Positions 44,230 to 57,179 of a stretch of 64,000 nucleotides of DNA are shown here, piece after piece. The notes beneath the pieces are model-generated. The model saw nothing but the letters and a program-made list of their open reading frames with translations. It was not told the origin of the DNA and did not search any database. The translations under genes were made by a program, and so were the position numbers. Source of the stretch: Hetaerina americana (taxonomy: Eukaryota > Arthropoda > Insecta > Odonata > Calopterygidae); the NCBI GenBank assembly GCA_022747635.1, contig JAKTNV010000004.1, forward strand, positions 23,715,679 through 23,779,678, read 5' to 3'. The number at the start of each line of letters is the position of its first letter. The first letter of the stretch is position 1.

Positions 44230-46560
44230 AGGCTACAAAAAAAACACTAATTCATCTTTGGAATATGAAATATTTAGAGGTATTCAGGAAATTTTATCGT
44301 CAAACATTTCAGTTAAGGTACTGTTTACTTTTCAACAAAATTATCACATTTTTCAATTTAAATGGCCGTGAAATATTGAAAAAAAACTTTTAACCTTTGT
44401 TGTTAACCATTGGGGTCCAAAATCCCTTGAATTAGCTAAAGCAACAGCAGTGGACAAAACTTCCCCTAGATGCGCGTCGTAATAGAGCAATAATAATTTT
44501 GCTTAGCCAGGTGATTCGTCAACAAAAAAATTGGCTTTTGGAAATTAAAAATATGCTATTATGGGCATGAAAATTTGCGCATCGAATCTAAAGATCTTGA
44601 AAATATTATATTTTAAATCAGGTCTGCACCAGAATCATACGAAAGAAGAGCCCAAATATATGCTTCGTTTGCTTTAGCTTCCTTGGTATCTGAGTTAATT
44701 GCTATGCACAAAATCAAATATTTATTTATTTTTTTCAAAACGATATGTTTGATTTATTTTACTTTTGCATGTTATTACGTAGATGGTCTGACAACGCATC
44801 CGACAAGCGACGTAAAAATTTCTGAATGGCTACAAAAAACCAGGTAGAATAAGAAAATCCTATAAATTTAATGCTCCCGTCTTTAACCCGTCAAGTTACA
44901 CAGAAATATATTTGTCACTGCCCGATTAATGTCTTCAAAGCGGCTTATTTATCCCAACGACTAAGTTGAAACCTAATGAATACAGATCAGTGCAAATATT
45001 GAACTTGTAAAATTGTCATTACGTTTACTTATAATAAACAATATAAATTTGTTTACTGAAATATTAAACTATGCTCTCCTCTGCAAAGTAAATTGAAAAT
45101 TATAAAAGCAATCAACTATTTAAGTAATTGATTGGCATATGTAATATAATTCCCTCAAATATATTTCGCGTTTTCGTATGGTTATTGGTAAAATATTACC
45201 ACAATATTTTTTATTACACGAGTATAGGCACTTTTCGTTTTGAGCTAGTAATATAGATCTATTTATATACAGTATTTCATCAATTAATATTAAATTTCTA
45301 ACAAAGTGCATATTTTTATAATGATAATATAATTCAGAAATCTATCTATTATATTTTCAAAAAATGGCATTCAATCTGCTTTTAGCCTGCTATTGTATTT
45401 ATCTCATTCATTGCTACAATCGGGGTATGGGATCGCTCGCCAAGCATGGCGTTTGGCATTTGATGGAATCCACGTACAAGGATGTGCGTCACTAAATGCT
45501 CTAATTAGATTGTAAACAAATTCTTTCAATGATTCATTGAAATTGTTTTCATTTTCTCTCCTTATAGTAATTGAAAAATGTTAAACCACCAAATATAGAC
45601 GCGCAAAGCACAGCTATAAGGTAAAAGAAAGAAAAGAAATGGTATCCTTTCATGGTTACACTGATCTCTCTAACTCCTGTCTCCGGAAACCATTTTAAAC
45701 GTTTTGAAATACATAAATATAAGGATTCTGTAAAAATATTCACATCATGATGTATTATATCAAAAATCCTACAATAATACGAGCCGTTAAATAAAATTTA
45801 CTGTAATATTAATCACGTGTTTTCGAGTAGCATTTTAAAATATCTAATTTAGCATTATTCGTATTGACAACAATATGCAAACCATCAAATATAGGTTGTG
45901 ATAAGAGTCGGACTTACAAGTGAATCTCACCTTTCTACGAGGTTCTTTCTACCACTACGAAGTTCGACTCAAATATTACATTCAAAGCAACGGATCGAAC
46001 ATCTGTACTCTTATCGATCGTTCCCGGCATTTACCCCTCGGGTGGGTACATAGAGAGAACCGTTCCTGAAAGATGACATGTCGCTTAACCGGAATACTTT
46101 GATACTCATATAAATATTGCTTTTGATTCCAGAAAAGAACCTGTAGCCAAATAATTAAAATTAAAAAAAATGGAGGAACACTTCTAATACCCTTTCGAAA
46201 AAGAAACGAAGCATCATCATTATTTCCTCATCAGAAATTTTAGAACGAAAAAGTATTCCGATATAATATAAGATAGTAATTGAATGCACATTAACGGGAT
46301 AACATGAGAGAGATAAACAACGTCACAGATGGGCATAAGTGCTCGTTCTCTCACTAACACTCGCTGCCCACTGATTTTCTCGGATCTTACGGCATTTCAA
46401 ACTCCTCTGTATTTCTGTTCTTTAGCATTCAATTGATCTTAAAGGAAATACTCGTATGATCATCATGACTTCCTATTCAAAGCCATTATGAGCTCGCATC
46501 GATAACCGTTCGCGAATTTGTATTTCTTGAATGAAAGTAATTAAGAACGTAATCCCGTTG
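44230..46560. other. No recognised gene
   Basis: Very AT-rich DNA. Frames are under 65 codons and no element is recognised. Confidence 0.45.
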
Positions 46561-46569
46561 ATCTTTACC

Positions 46570-46960
46570 GGTTTGCGTCTCCACACCAACATAGTCAGAC
46601 CACGTCTCTCTCTCTCTCTTTCCCGTTCCCACAGTGCATTAAACCAATTACGCGCGTAGGCATCGTTGGCGACCTTAGCTATCCTTCCCATGGCACTGAG
46701 CGAGGATGCGTCGTTGGAAAGTGAAAGAGTGCGCTGTGAGGGGGTTGGGGGTGAATGGGAAGCCCGGTGGGGCAGTTTCACTCCTCCCTTGGGCACAAAA
46801 TGACGCTCTTCCCAGGACTTTTCTTCCTTTTCCTCGACGATTCCGGAGCTCACACTTCCTAAATCAGGGGTTCTTCCGCATCCCCCACTCTTAGAGAGCG
46901 AGCGATCTGAGCTGAGAAGCGTTGTGTGGGATCGCTTAGATTGGGTCCTTTCCAATGAAG
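46570..46960. other. GC-rich patch with a (TC)n run
   Basis: Higher GC/CpG, with a CTCTCTCTCT run near 46605-46620. A 160-codon minus-strand frame (46473-46955) is Ser/Arg/Glu-rich, partly from that run (RERERE), and lacks a known domain. A real exon is possible but unsupported. Confidence 0.3.
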
Positions 46961-47840
46961 AGGAATAACTCGGTTGAGAAATGTTGTTCCCGCTTCCTAG
47001 AACATGCGTGGAATCATCGCATACTACACTGAATTTATAGACCTACTGGAAGTCTCTGAATCCCTGCATGAAAGACAAAAGATTTCCAAAGCTATTTACT
47101 CCTAAGAACGGAAATGGTCAACATCGGTGGGGAAAATCATTATTTTAATCACTGTCCATGTGTCCCAGTCTTCTTTGTTGGAAGAGTAAATTGATATTGT
47201 AATGTAGTTTATAAGATTCATTTTTACACTAACTGCGATCATGCATACTATATATCGCCCGTTTTAGATATATACGAACAAAGATTTTATCGAAAGAATA
47301 TAGAGTCAATCGGTCAAAATATTTGCAAAACCTAATAAACGGATTATACCCAAACGGTGAGACAAAAGGAATAATTTATTCCGTAATATTTAGATAACAA
47401 GTTTTCCTAAGATTTAAAGAAAGCAATTTCCTGATGGATCAAATTTTGCCGTAATTTTCGATTCATGTCTATGAAACCTCGTCAATAATACTAAGCAATA
47501 TTTGCTCTACAAATGGTCGTCTACCACTCCGATGGTTTGAATGAGAACCCAAAATGACGAGCGAGTGGAAATTTTGGCTATTATCCAGGATATTTACAGT
47601 TTTCCTTATTAAGGACTTTTTGAGAAAAATGCCCCTTTGAGAGAAGACTCGAAAAGAAGAAAAAATTTGGTTTATTCTAAATGGAATAGGTTAATACTCC
47701 ATGCCACTTCATAGTTATGGTAAATATTAGAGTTCATGTTGCTTATTTTAGATATCATCAACAATTATTCATTTAGCCATTTACGTTGGCGCTGGAAATG
47801 TTACAATTAGATTAAAACATAGAAAGATTACATTTTATCA
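46960..47840. other. No recognised feature
   Basis: AT-rich DNA between a GC-rich patch and a LINE tail. Confidence 0.4.
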
Positions 47841-47844
47841 ACCA

Positions 47845-48265
47845 TCATCATTACGGGTATTCAATCGTAATCAATGATTGACCGGTGGAAGCTCTCCAAA
47901 CTGCCTTGTTCCCTACAAATATCTTCATTCCTTCATAGCTCCTTACAACGATAATTTCCATCACGTGGTTCCCATAGATCATCCTTGACCTCCCTCTATT
48001 ATTCTTCCCCGACCTGTTTGCTACAATTATGATCTTCAGTAAACCATCATGCCTCGGGATATGTCTAATGAATTTCCTTCTTCCCATTGTAAGCGAACTC
48101 CTTAGCTTCTCTCTTCACCCGCCCTTCGAAGTCTTCTCCGTGTGTTACCCCGTTCATCCATTCTATTTTCAGAATTCGCCTGTGGCATCACATTTGCATC
48201 GTCTTCGATTTTTTTTCCGCTCCTCCTTTCGCCCACTTCTCGCATCCGTAGAAAAGTTACCAACA
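47845..48265 (-). pseudogene. LINE ORF2 C-terminal domain
   Basis: The clearest of the RTE/Jockey-type tails. The minus strand reads (upstream, other frame) ILKIEWMNGVTHGEDFEGRVKREAKE, then a 78-codon frame at 47851-48087 with GRRKFIRHIPRHDGLLKIIIVANRSGKNNRGRSRMIYG and ending WRASTGQSL. This follows the family pattern 'WIGHxLRHDxLLKxIIEGxxxGKxxRGRPRxxYxDxI...WRAxTNQSL'. RT and endonuclease are absent. Confidence 0.8.
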
Positions 48266-48269
48266 CAAC

Positions 48270-50575
48270 TTTTCTATTGAAATATTAACGACCATAACTT
48301 TTTGAACAAATTTTTCGTAAAATGTCAATTAGTAGTGAAAATGCATAAAACTCGGTCTCCAAAACAGAGCCGCACTCACACATTTTATTCATAATTTTGA
48401 TTACTTGAATTTACTTCGGCAATGGACTTGTGCAAAGAAGGCGAAAAGAAAAGTTTTAAACGCCGAGTAGGCCTGTTTACGCTGCATTCCTGAAGCATGC
48501 TCTGCACCTTTGGGTTTCAATCTTTGGGGTTGGAGGAGGAAGTGGAAGGGGAGTCGTGGATGCATGCAAGAGGCACCGAGAAGAATGTATCCAACTGCGG
48601 AATCTACGCGTGCAATTCCCAACGATTACCACTCACTCGTTTCGTGAGCCGCGGGCGGTTAATTGGATACAACTCGACTGTGGTTAACTCCAAGCTCTCC
48701 AAGAATTATACTTGCGCCAGCACGAAGTAATGGAGATTTGAGTGAATAATACAGGAGGCTTTTTGACATGTGATAAAATCGGGGAGTACTCCATCCTTTC
48801 GAATGCTCTTTGGGAGCAGTTCGGGGCAGAGCGGCCCAAGGTAAAATGGTTCATTCATCATCGTAAATGGACAAGATTTTCCTGAGCGGGAGACGCTTAA
48901 AATTATATCGTAATCGAATGTTGCAGGAAAAGTATGAAACAATCTAATTTAGCCAACATAGTATCTCACTCAAACTATCTCTGAGGTAAAAATTAAAAAC
49001 GAGTAGCAAATGATAATATCGTTTGACATGAACATATTATACTATGGTGTCTTATAAAGACATACGCAATGAAAAGCTGTTGGACAGAGTATTTTCTCAA
49101 ATACTCTGTCCGTGTTATTTTTGTAAACAACATTGTAAACATCTCAATTACATACGGTTTATTGCCCTCTTTTATCTCAACATCTTCCTTTCAATATCCA
49201 ATTAAGTACCAGAACTGCAAAGATGATATTTATTAAATGGACTTCAAATTATGGACTTATACTATGAGTACGCGTAGTATGCAATAATACTGAAATGGAA
49301 TTGAACATTTCTATTAGTTACATTAGATACATTAGATAAATTAGATACATTTCTATACGAAGTTCGACAAAAAATATTGACTCCGTTTTCACGACAATAA
49401 CCTAAGCCCTTGAATCCATATCGGGTCTTTAACCGGATCAAGCTCCCCCTACCACGGATGTTTCGATAAAGGAGCGAGCGTTCACCGAAACTTGGTCGAA
49501 ACTGCATAACCTGAAATTCTGAAAGACCCAAAAAGATATTATCAAGAGCATACGTATGTGAGGATGTTAATTTTAGTAGTTAAGTGATTTTTGAGCAATG
49601 CAAATCTAAAATTTTTTTCAAAAACAGATACACATGTTTCCGCGGTGGAATTAATTGCTCACGACCCAGGGTTTAATGTAGATGCATAGTCTTCAAATTC
49701 CGAAGACTATGGTTTTACATAGAAACCTAGATCGCAAATGAATGATTTATTTGTGGAAAATGGGATACCTCTTTTCTAGCAAATGATTTATTTAATTTCG
49801 TTTAATTTCCCCCTAATAATTTAGAATTTTCCAATACTTTTGGAATCATGCGGAAAACACATATTCCCTCGATGGAACTATTTATTACAAACACTACGCA
49901 TCTAAGTAGGTCTTATTTTGTTTTTAATTTCTTCCTAAGTAGTTGAACAAGCGAAAGTTAAAATGCATCACCTACCATGCAATAAAGCTTATTTTATCCT
50001 GCATATTTTGCAGTACCAAGTTATAATATAACTACATGCATATCTATTGCAAACACCAAAAGTTCTAACTGAAGACTCCAGAAGGCGTTAAGGTATTTAC
50101 CTTCTCGCCGTATGCATCTTGAATTCTTACGTTCGTCTTTTCAGTCGCAATAAGCTGCACACATACATGAATAATCACTATACATACGTGAACAAATGCT
50201 ACTAGGGCAAAATTATCATATTATAATATGCAATATGGCACATTTGCGCAAATCAATATCGGGCATTGGTCATTGCTTACAAAGTTATAATATTTTGGTT
50301 TGTATAACGGGGAGCTTGATGAAAAGAACTGCTTTCCGTTTGTAGAATTACAAATTTGCTTCCATTCATTATGAAATAATTTCACTAGGCTACATATAAA
50401 ACTGTTTCTGGGAACACCATACTAAAATCCTTGAAAAAAGTATTACCTGCCGTGCGATTGAATGCTACATAAAACCATAAGTAAATGTTTGTGGCCATGT
50501 CCGTCATCAGCGGAATGACTCATTTGCTATCTAAACGCATAATTCAGAATCTAGATGCATAAGTACATCCATCAA
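48270..50575. other. No recognised gene; small hairpins
   Basis: No coding motif. A perfect 13-bp hairpin with loop TCTC (GGACAGAGTATTT at 49082-49094 with 49099-49111) and a 10-bp hairpin around 49688-49714 (CATAGTCTTC/GAAGACTATG) stand out. 49315-49352 is a short TTAGATACA-type tandem repeat. Confidence 0.5.
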
Positions 50576-50579
50576 CGCA

Positions 50580-51430
50580 ATATCCCTCAAGCCGCCGCAA
50601 AAGCCTGTAGCGGGAGTGTTGGGGACACGTCAAACAGTAATTGCTGCTGTTGACCCATTCATCGAATTCCATTCTTCAAGGTGGCTTCATTTATTCGAGG
50701 TCTGGGGTTTAAATTTGTTGCATGCATATCCATTCCGAGGGGAGAACGAGTACTTGCATATCAAAGAAAGAGGACAAATATCTATCTGAGACCGTGTCTA
50801 TCATATCAACATATCTCTTCTTTTACCCCGGTGGTTGAATTAATGGCTTTTGGTGCCATTATAATTTCCTTTGGGTTGACAAAACCCAGAATAGACCAGT
50901 TACTTTCTAAGAGCATGTTTTGTCTGCTATATTCGTGGATAAAATGGTGGGGCTCCCAAACTAAATCCACAATATACCAGTTACGCTAACTCGCTTCTCG
51001 TTGTAATATTGAAAAAAAACCGGGATTTCTCTGAAATTCCTTATTCTATATAAAATATAATGAAATAATTCTATATTATTATTATATTATATATTATTAT
51101 ATGCATCGATATCTTGTCTAAATCGTTTGAAAATAGTGCGCTCTGCTGGTTCCCCTAATTTATGTGTACGATAAAGCACTATGTCTTCCGCAAATAATAT
51201 ATGATTGCTGCTACCGTGAGTGTTTAGGTCGTGCATATATAATAAGAAAGGTAAGGGCCCTATAACACTTCCCCGAGGCACCCCCGAAGTTACGTCTGCC
51301 TCTAATGAATTCAACTCGTCGACAACCTTTTTTTTGTTTACGGTTACATAAAAAGTCCCAAATTCAGTCAAGAACCCTCTCGTTAAAACCATAATGTCTT
51401 AGTTTAAGTATCAATTTTTCGAGGGAACCT
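50580..51430 (-). pseudogene. CR1-like LINE copy 3, deleted and decayed
   Basis: At 51087-51392 the minus strand encodes LTEFGTF, NKKKVVDELNSLEADVTSGVPRGSVIGPLPFLLYMHDLNTHGSSNHILFAEDIVLYR: the RT region with GVPxGS, and FAED where FADD is expected. The second catalytic Asp has become Glu plus a shift of context, so this is a damaged active site. 50945-51040 is shared with 57180-57290. The 3' end, near 50580-50635, is the reverse complement of the GCGGCGGCTTGCGGGG tail of copies 1 and 2. Most of the C-terminal domain is deleted or unrecognisable. Confidence 0.7.
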
Positions 51431-51439
51431 TGTTACATT

Positions 51440-53495
51440 TTTCTTGAAATATAAAAATCCTATCCTCCAAAAAACACTATCCACCTTTTCCCTGGTTTCA
51501 GAATATCATGACTACAAATACCTTATCATAAAGAGATATCACAAAAAGGAATATTAAATTAAGATAGATCACCTAATGTTGAAAAAAAATGGCAGCAGTG
51601 ATACCAATACTGAAAATTGAAGTCAAAATTAGGGTGTGTCCAACGTTACAAATATTTGACTTTTTCCTGGCAAACTGCACCGAATAAAATACTTGACATA
51701 TAGCTTAAAGTACAAATTGGTTTTTGAATGCATTAGTTTTGAAAAATTAAGGCATGATTTAAAAATTGATGACGATCCTTAACAGAATTTACTTACTGCA
51801 ACAGCATCGACGGATATGTAACATTGAGCATACTGGTGTCTATAAAATATTTATTTATTTGAATGTGTATAAGTTAGTGCAGGGATGCAGAACCCAAAGA
51901 CCTTCATTCACTCGGAAATAATATAATAAAATATTGTTACATTCCTGTTTTCAAGGATGTAGCAGGAAAAAAGGTACAACTATACTCACATGTGGGAATA
52001 ACTTAGTCAAATTCATCCAACCTTTACGAGTATCCATAAATCATTCTTTCATAACCCCTCGCTAACCACCAATAAGCACACCCAACGGAAAAAGGCATGC
52101 CTGGGAACCATAAGCACTTTTTCCCACGCCCTGAGGCAGAAAACAAAAAAAAAAAGAAACCGGCACAGGACGTGTGCCCGTTAAGCTGACAGTGCACACC
52201 AACGTTGAACGCCTCTGCAGAATCAATGAGCAGTTTAGTATGCCAACAAGTGAAATGGCAAACCAAAAGAAAAAAGGAATAACACATTCCTTCACGAGTG
52301 GTTAAAAAAAATGAAATGACTAATAACAGGCACCAGCCACTGGAGTGCGCAAAACTAGATCTTTATTTGCTGTCGAGGCATTACGGACATCGCGTTTGAC
52401 TTTCTATTTTCTTATTTTTTCATTTCCTCGATCCCACCAAGAGCACTGCTTCAAGACCCACTTTGGAGAGACGAGAATTTAGTTTCCCTCAATTCATGCA
52501 TTATCTCAACCTAGACCCTCATTCCCAGAGACTAAGCGCAGCGAGAGTGTGACAAAAAATTCACCGCAAATATGAAAGAATAATGGAAGTCACATTAAAT
52601 ACTTCATGGCAGCCAAAATAAGACTATTGCTGTTATAAATGAAAATCACAAACATTTCCCTTGCGACATACAAAGGGACACACAAAAAAACCAATAAGAT
52701 ATGAAAAATTGGGCAATCCTAGAACTGAGACGATTTTTTGACATGTTCACACAAAATTTCCAGAACCTCGCGCCAGCAAATGAAAAATATTTGCAGTGCC
52801 ATTGACAAAACAATGACAATGTGAAATGTACATCTAACCAAGCCGTGATTTAGTATGACAGTCACAGTTCAAGGTCAGTTATATTGTTCTCCCAAGTTCT
52901 CAGATAAAGTACGTAATGCCTGTCTGCTGGAGACTTCAATCAAATTCCGCTTTGAATGGCATGGTGAATACAAGTAAGCGTGGAAATTATTTTAATGTTA
53001 CAGATAGATCAAGAAGAAGAAAACCAAACTGTCTATAATTCAAAGCTATGAAATAAATATTTCAATGAGAGGGTGGAAATAGAGGCGATTCAGCTCTTTT
53101 TTTTGTCGATCGTTTTCAATGATATCGGAAGCAGTAATTAGAGTAAGAAAGAAATCGTCATTAAAAGTAATTAAGAAAGGAAATAAAAATTGGGACGTAA
53201 AGCAAAATGGTAGAGAAATCGTCGATGAGGGTATTGCCTGTGGACGGGGAAGGGTATCTGCGACCAGAGGACTTTGAAGGTGATTGTGGAGAGAAAGTTA
53301 TTTTTGAAATTATTTCATCACGTTTTACAGTCATATGCTCTCTAGAAGCAAAAGTATTTCTCTCATTTTTTCATAATTTATTTCTCGTAACAATTCACTT
53401 AATCAACTTCCACTTAAATAAAGTAATGTTGAAGAGTTATGGCCAGGAATAAGATAATCAAACGAAGGTTAGTCTCTATACCTTGAAATACGTAT
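51440..53495. other. No recognised gene
   Basis: AT-rich DNA. Minus-strand frames at 52024-52295 (77-87 codons, interrupted by a poly-T tract) have no motif I can name. Confidence 0.4.
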
Positions 53496-53499
53496 ATGC

Positions 53500-53650
53500 A
53501 GTAAAAACGGTTATCAAACCAAAGGTCGGTTCGATGGGTGGTGGTAGAGTGCATCCAATACCAAGCCGAACGGCTGGTGAAATTCACAAATCAGGGTAGT
53601 GGGCCAGATCCTTTCCCTGACCATGCAAAAGGGAACGTATAGGGTATATA
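53500..53650 (-). mobile_element. SINE family S1, 3' half
   Basis: Minus-strand sequence aligns with the 3' half of the 30.3-30.6 kb SINE: CAGGGAAAGGATCTGGCCC, CCCTGATTTGTGAATTTCAC, GGATGCACTCTACCA and a final GATAACCGTTTTTA. The tRNA-like head is missing, a 5' truncation as expected for retroposition. Confidence 0.65.
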
Positions 53651-53659
53651 CAGTCGGAA

Positions 53660-54120
53660 ACGCATAAAAAATACATATGTTTTATGACTAATGGTTTCCA
53701 TACAGTACGCAGTGAATTAGAAATGGAAGAAAAAGGACGAATATTACCCAATTCTGGAAACTAAAGCACCTATATCTGAATACCTATGACTTGAAAGAAG
53801 TAAGTGTTGCGAATATTTTTGCTCTGGGAAGGTACTTTACTAACTATTTTGTGCAAATAAAGCTGTAACCTCTGGATTAAAATGCGTAAGCTAAGTAATA
53901 GGGTCATATTTTACACCGAAAGTAAAATATTTCACAAAGAAGCTAATATTTCAATAAAATCAACGACCGAGTGCTAGGGTACGACAGGAAACGCGTTGAA
54001 AAACCGCTGTTACAAAATGAGCACTTATCTTCTTAGATCACGGATTTGTGTCGGGAACTTTGAGGACCTAAAGCGTCAGTGGAAAGGCGGTAAAACTTAG
54101 TTCCTTCAGTGGAGAATTAA
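53660..54120. other. No recognised feature
   Basis: AT-rich DNA. Nothing supportable. Confidence 0.4.
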
Positions 54121-54129
54121 ATGCTGTCC

Positions 54130-54330
54130 CGTTGGAATCGGCCTCACCTGCGTTCACTCAACCGCGTCCAGCACCGGCGACTGACTAATCTATCGGGGAA
54201 TGAATGAGAAGTGAGGCGAGAGGAATTCGGAGCGGAGAAAATTGCACAGGGCTGGGAGGGTGTCGGACGAGTTGGCGGGGCATGAGGAAATGGCAGCCCG
54301 GAGGAAAGAAACTTGTTGGAAAGATAAGGG
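54130..54330. other. GC-rich patch
   Basis: Locally GC- and CpG-rich, purine-biased on the plus strand. Overlapping 63-66 codon minus-strand frames have no known motif. A further small hairpin, TTCATC..GATGAA, lies at about 54540-54567. Confidence 0.3.
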
Positions 54331-54339
54331 CGCAATAGA

Positions 54340-55670
54340 AGGAGGAATGTTTATTGGACCTCCGTGACGATAAGAAGATCATCAAGAAGGCGTGATTAGC
54401 TCATTACGTTACCTATGAACTAAAGAATGCAAGAGTCAACATCTCATGATTTCAAGTGACATAAAATGAGCCATGTGCGTCGGTATCTGGGAGATCAATC
54501 GAATTTAAATAAAAAATAGGTCCAAATGAAGTAAGAGCGTTTCATCACGGTCGAGAGGCCGCGATGAACGTCCTATGTGGAGTAACTGAAAGAGTCACTC
54601 GTCAAAATAATTGGAGGATTATGTCATTTCGTAATCGCATGTATCACTCATCGGGAGAAATGTGAGTAGTTTCTTCAAGTAAGGAATAACCGTAAACATA
54701 TCATCAGAATGAACTTGTCCAGATCTAAAGTCTTCATATTTTTTATTTACAATTAAGTCGACGCTTTAAATACGTCGCAATGTGCTTATATTTCTATGCA
54801 AATCTCTTTTTGGGTACAAAGATCGTAATTTTAGTTCCTTTAAAGTATATTAGCTCTAGATGTTCTATCAATTAAAATTTTACCCAAAAATATTTTTTGC
54901 TATAATTGAAGACCATCCTAGGGTACCAAGTCATTGCGTTTAATCACAAGGAATGGAGTTCAAAAGGTATTTCACTTCAGGCTTATTATTACATTTTTCA
55001 GCCAATGTTTATGAAGAAATAGTTTTTAATCGTCCTTGACACCAAGGAACAAACACATCGTATAAATGCTCACATGCTGGACTGTCACTTCAGAATTATT
55101 TAAGCATTTTTCGTTGAAATATTTTCAAAATGTTTGTTTTATATCAATGCGTTTTTCCACTTGAATAACAAAAACCACGTTGTTTTCATTGTAGCGTATT
55201 TTTTATAATAGCCGGTGTGATTGAAACGATGTAGTCATTCGGTGTAGCGTAGCAAAAAACTCTTTCGTCAATTTTAATGTTCCTTCTTTGTCTATTGTAA
55301 ATTGCTCTTCTCATATTGATTGTACTCGTCTTCTGGCCAATAATACTCTATCTATCAACAAAAGCTGAGATATCCATCGACTACTTTGCATTCACCCATT
55401 GTCGATCATAACAATAGCAATCCTTAGAGGTAGGGCTGCGACAAATTGCCTGCACATAACAAAAGAGTGACAACTCAACAGAACATTCGTGACTTTAAAA
55501 GGACTTGATCCACACGACAATTTGATTATCCGAGGAGGGAGGACGAGAGAGAATCGTATATCTTTTTAAGGGCCTGACGGGTTTCATTGTTTCGTGAGAA
55601 ATTGCCTTTTTTTCATAGCGTGGTTAAAACAAAAATTCCACTAGTCTAAATTAAGTGACGGGAAGCCTGA
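54340..55670. other. No recognised gene
   Basis: AT-rich DNA without a recognisable element. Confidence 0.4.
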
Positions 55671-55679
55671 TCGTACATT

Positions 55680-55960
55680 TCCATTGGGAGGGGATGAGAA
55701 CGCGGGAAGATGGAAGCGAACGGTTTAATAGCGGGGGCGAGACCGAGAGAAAAGGGGAGAGAAATGCATTTGGAAGGACTTTCGCCGCGGCGCCGGAGAG
55801 AGGAGGCCTGGCTAGATGAGACGCATTCTGACTGGGTCGCGATGCGACGGGCAGGCGGGTGGAAGGGGTTGGGACTGGAAAGGGTGACGTTTGAGAGCGA
55901 GACAAAAGGGGACGGAAGCGCGAGGGAAAGGCTTGAGGGGTCAGATCAGGTTGGGTGAAA
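55680..55960. other. GC/CpG-rich, purine-biased patch
   Basis: GC rises sharply (GCCGCGGCGCCGGAGAGAGG near 55785). Both strands are open for over 80 codons, which fits composition rather than coding. Possible promoter island or repeat. Confidence 0.3.
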
Positions 55961-55964
55961 GGAG

Positions 55965-56815
55965 AAAAGGTTCACTTAAAGGGATTCTAACATCAAGGTA
56001 AATTACCCCAAGTAAACTAAAAATTTCACCTTTGTTTTTCAAAGAGAGTTTAACCCTATTCACGTTTTAATAATAAATCATGCTAGTCATCCCATTATCC
56101 GTAAATTAAAGAATGAATTCCTCATGTCATCATGTGTTTTTTATCTTCATTAGAATATTATACTTTAAATATGAAGGAATTTTTCGTTAGCCAGTTAGGA
56201 AAATAATATGTAACCTATTCATGCAATATGTTCGTGTTCCCTGACATGCATGTTTCCTTCTCGCGTTACCTTAAAAGTAGATCACCATATTCGAAAAGTA
56301 AAGTTCCATATTACTGCTTAAGTTTCCGAAAATATTCAAATTTATCATCATGAATCGGAAACTGGCGCTTTGAATCATGTTTTCTCCGCATTTTTGATGA
56401 TTTACTTCATATCAAGTCAAGTTGATATGCTAATATCCGGCTGCAGAAAAATATTTGTGGTTTACGATTAATGAGGAGACGGAGTCCTCGTTTTAGAACT
56501 GTCTACCAGCATAAGTATATTGCATTTCGATATAAGCATTGATATTCCTTAAGAAATACCCGGTAAATATTTCGAACCCATCGGGAAAATATTAACTAAT
56601 TAATTAAATAAACTCAGTATAAGATCTCCCATTAGCACAGATAATTACGAGGATTGATTTAAGCGGCTTTACAAACTATCCCTCTGCCAGCATACCACTC
56701 TATTGCCTCATGATTCCTATTGTCACGTCTTCCATCACCTGTTTCTCGTAGGTAGGTTGTCCTTGGCCTTCTGTAATTATCCCTTTCATTTATCCTTAAA
56801 TTACACGTGTCTGAA
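55965..56815. other. No recognised feature
   Basis: AT-rich DNA. Confidence 0.4.
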
Positions 56816-56819
56816 TGTA

Positions 56820-56875
56820 CAAAAAACCCGAAATCTGCCGCAAGGATTTGTGCCTGGGGTGTTAGGGAATCAGCC
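56820..56875 (-). repeat. CR1-like 3' UTR tail, reversed
   Basis: Reverse complement reads CCTAACACCCCAGGCAC..CCTTGCGGCAGATT, matching the GC-rich end of the CR1-like copies (CCTAGCACCCCCCGCCACACGCCCTTGCGG). It is probably the 3' terminus of the minus-strand copy that continues at 57180-57790. Confidence 0.55.
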
Positions 56876-56929
56876 ATATACAGGTATGAAAAAATATGAG
56901 CTAATTGCGACATCGAGTGTCTTTCACAA

Positions 56930-57135
56930 AGGTTCAGAACGCAAGAGTTTAACTGTGACACAAAGGGAATTACTCTGGCTCTACACTGATTGGATAGGTT
57001 AGACTAACAAAGATTAGGGAGATAGAATCCAATACAGACATACTATATATATACAAATATTTATTCTTTATTCGGACAATCAGGAACCATGGAAGCAATA
57101 AATCAAATTCATTATAGTAATAGTAAATACTTCCG
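56930..57135 (+). pseudogene. CR1-like ORF2 C-terminal fragment
   Basis: GGTTCAGAACGCAAGAGTTTAAC.. to CGGACAATCAGGAACCATGG aligns with the last ~60 codons of ORF2 in copies 1 and 2 (RFRTKEFNYDTEG to FFPRTIRNH). It is plus-strand, opposite to the neighbouring pieces, so the locus is rearranged or holds a second insertion. Confidence 0.7.
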
Positions 57136-57179
57136 AATTACAAGCGAGGATAGGATAAAACGCTGCGTATACATATGCT

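Noticed and set aside
46473..46955. 160-codon minus-strand frame in a GC-rich patch
   Set aside because: Low-complexity Ser/Arg/Glu composition, partly from a (TC)n run. No domain.
52024..52295. Overlapping minus-strand frames of 77-87 codons
   Set aside because: They run through a poly-T tract (Phe run) and match no family I recognise.
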